Shown piece after piece: positions 14,827 to 15,270 of a stretch of 15,270 bases of DNA. A program made the translations under genes and the position numbers. The DNA lies in NCBI GenBank assembly GCA_964420045.1, contig CAYQPQ010000024.1, forward strand, positions 1 through 15,270, given 5' to 3'. The notes under the pieces are model-generated. The model worked only from the letters and a program-made list of their open reading frames with translations, was not told where the DNA came from and searched no databases. The stretch is from GCA-016699975 sp964420045 (GTDB lineage: Bacteria > Patescibacteriota > Minisyncoccia > Moranbacterales > UBA1568). Numbering within the stretch: the stretch's first letter is position 1; the number at the start of each line of letters is the position of its first letter.

Positions 14827-15270
14827 TCATCCGCGTTCCAAAACCAGAAATTCATATCGGTAACCATCGGATTCTCGCTCTTCTCGACTGACCACTTTCG
14901 AAAATATTTTCTCATACTCTGGAAAGAACGCGTCGCCGCAGAAGCCGCTGTGAATAAGCGTAATATACAACCGATCCGCCACAGAAAGTGCCTCCTTATA
15001 CACCATGCCGCCGCCGATCACAAACACTTCTTCACTCCCCAGAGCGCCCTCTGCTTTTTCCAACGCATCTTTCAAAGAATGCGCGATAACAATTTCTTTC
15101 GGAGCATCACCCCATACCGTATCCGATAATACGATGTTCGTCCGCCCCGGAAGCACTCGTCCGATCGAAAAGAAAGTATTCCTCCCCATGATAATCGGAT
15201 GCCCCGCCGTCGTCTCCCGAAATCGCTTCAAATCCTCCGGAATATTCCACGGCAATTTCCCCTTGTCACC
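14827..15270 (-). CDS. folA: Dihydrofolate reductase (5'-partial, runs off the right edge)
   Basis: Reduces dihydrofolate to tetrahydrofolate with NADPH. 147 residues are visible; the frame is open to the window edge, so the true start lies to the right and only the first 15-20 residues should be missing. Matching blocks are KLPWNIPEDLKRFRETT with the substrate-binding Asp after Glu, PIIMGRNTFFSIGRVLPGR (NADPH site), TNIVLSD, and VFVIGGGMVYKEAL, the conserved GG strand. The C-terminal YRYEFLVLERG is the usual last strand. Together with folD it indicates tetrahydrofolate recycling, normally needed where ThyA makes dTMP. No thyA is visible, but it may be outside the window. The next gene starts 44 bases downstream. 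Confidence 0.95.
   Translation of the reverse strand, partial: GDKGKLPWNIPEDLKRFRETTAGHPIIMGRNTFFSIGRVLPGRTNIVLSDTVWGDAPKEIVIAHSLKDALEKAEGALGSEEVFVIGGGMVYKEALSVADRLYITLIHSGFCGDAFFPEYEKIFSKVVSREERESDGYRYEFLVLERG

Noticed and set aside
1..15270. CRISPR array, transposon, integrase, attachment-site repeats or rRNA
   Set aside because: No regularly spaced repeats, transposase or integrase motifs, tRNA-end duplications or rRNA-like sequence were found on reading both strands.
1..15270. Alternative genetic code with TGA as glycine or tryptophan
   Set aside because: TGA ends several genes exactly where their families end (DHFR, glycosyltransferase, PBP2, UppP, receiver), and no in-frame TGA occurs inside the conserved genes.

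Overview
The window reads as chromosomal DNA from a small-genome bacterium, most likely of the Candidate Phyla Radiation (Patescibacteria, Parcubacteria-like). This placement is an inference. It rests on the unusual motif 2 of LysRS, a very short SMC, sparse Shine-Dalgarno sequences, the style of the O-antigen ligase family protein, and folate genes limited here to interconversion enzymes (FolD, DHFR). TGA is used as a stop by several genes (DHFR, glycosyltransferase, PBP2, UppP, response regulator), so this is not a code-25 lineage. Most of the window is GC-rich. The exception is about 3.65-5.54 kb, which is clearly AT-richer.

Layout: almost everything is on the minus strand. From right to left, in transcription order, come a 5'-partial dihydrofolate reductase, a GT4 glycosyltransferase overlapping an O-antigen ligase/polymerase-like membrane protein, and a penicillin-binding protein 2. 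Next is greA, with its own consensus-like promoter and a strong terminator. After that terminator come a degenerate response regulator receiver, uppP and folD, the last two overlapping by ATGA. A short plus-strand island faces this cluster: tRNA-Leu(CAA) with a good promoter, then a 118-aa Cys-containing unknown ORF and a terminator that runs into the folD stop codon. Left of it, again on the minus strand, are parA, an AT-rich pair (an S-adenosylhomocysteine-hydrolase-like NAD-binding protein and a Nudix hydrolase), smc, and a 3'-partial lysS.

Themes: the right part is an envelope block. PBP2 builds peptidoglycan, the glycosyltransferase and Wzy/WaaL-like protein build surface polysaccharide, and UppP recycles the undecaprenyl carrier both need. 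The left part is chromosome partition (ParA, SMC) and translation (LysRS, tRNA-Leu). DHFR and FolD belong to one-carbon metabolism.

Points of most interest: (1) smc is split by a 100-N gap whose two edges carry the same 55 bp. Collapsing the duplicate restores one frame and gives an SMC of about 772 aa with no visible hinge. (2) The receiver protein has Gly at the phospho-acceptor Asp position and an unknown C-terminal extension. (3) The AT-rich pair looks acquired, and its SAHH-like member lacks key catalytic residues. (4) A Cys-rich small protein appears to be co-transcribed with tRNA-Leu. No CRISPR array, transposase, integrase or rRNA was seen, and no intergenic stretch exceeds 300 bases.
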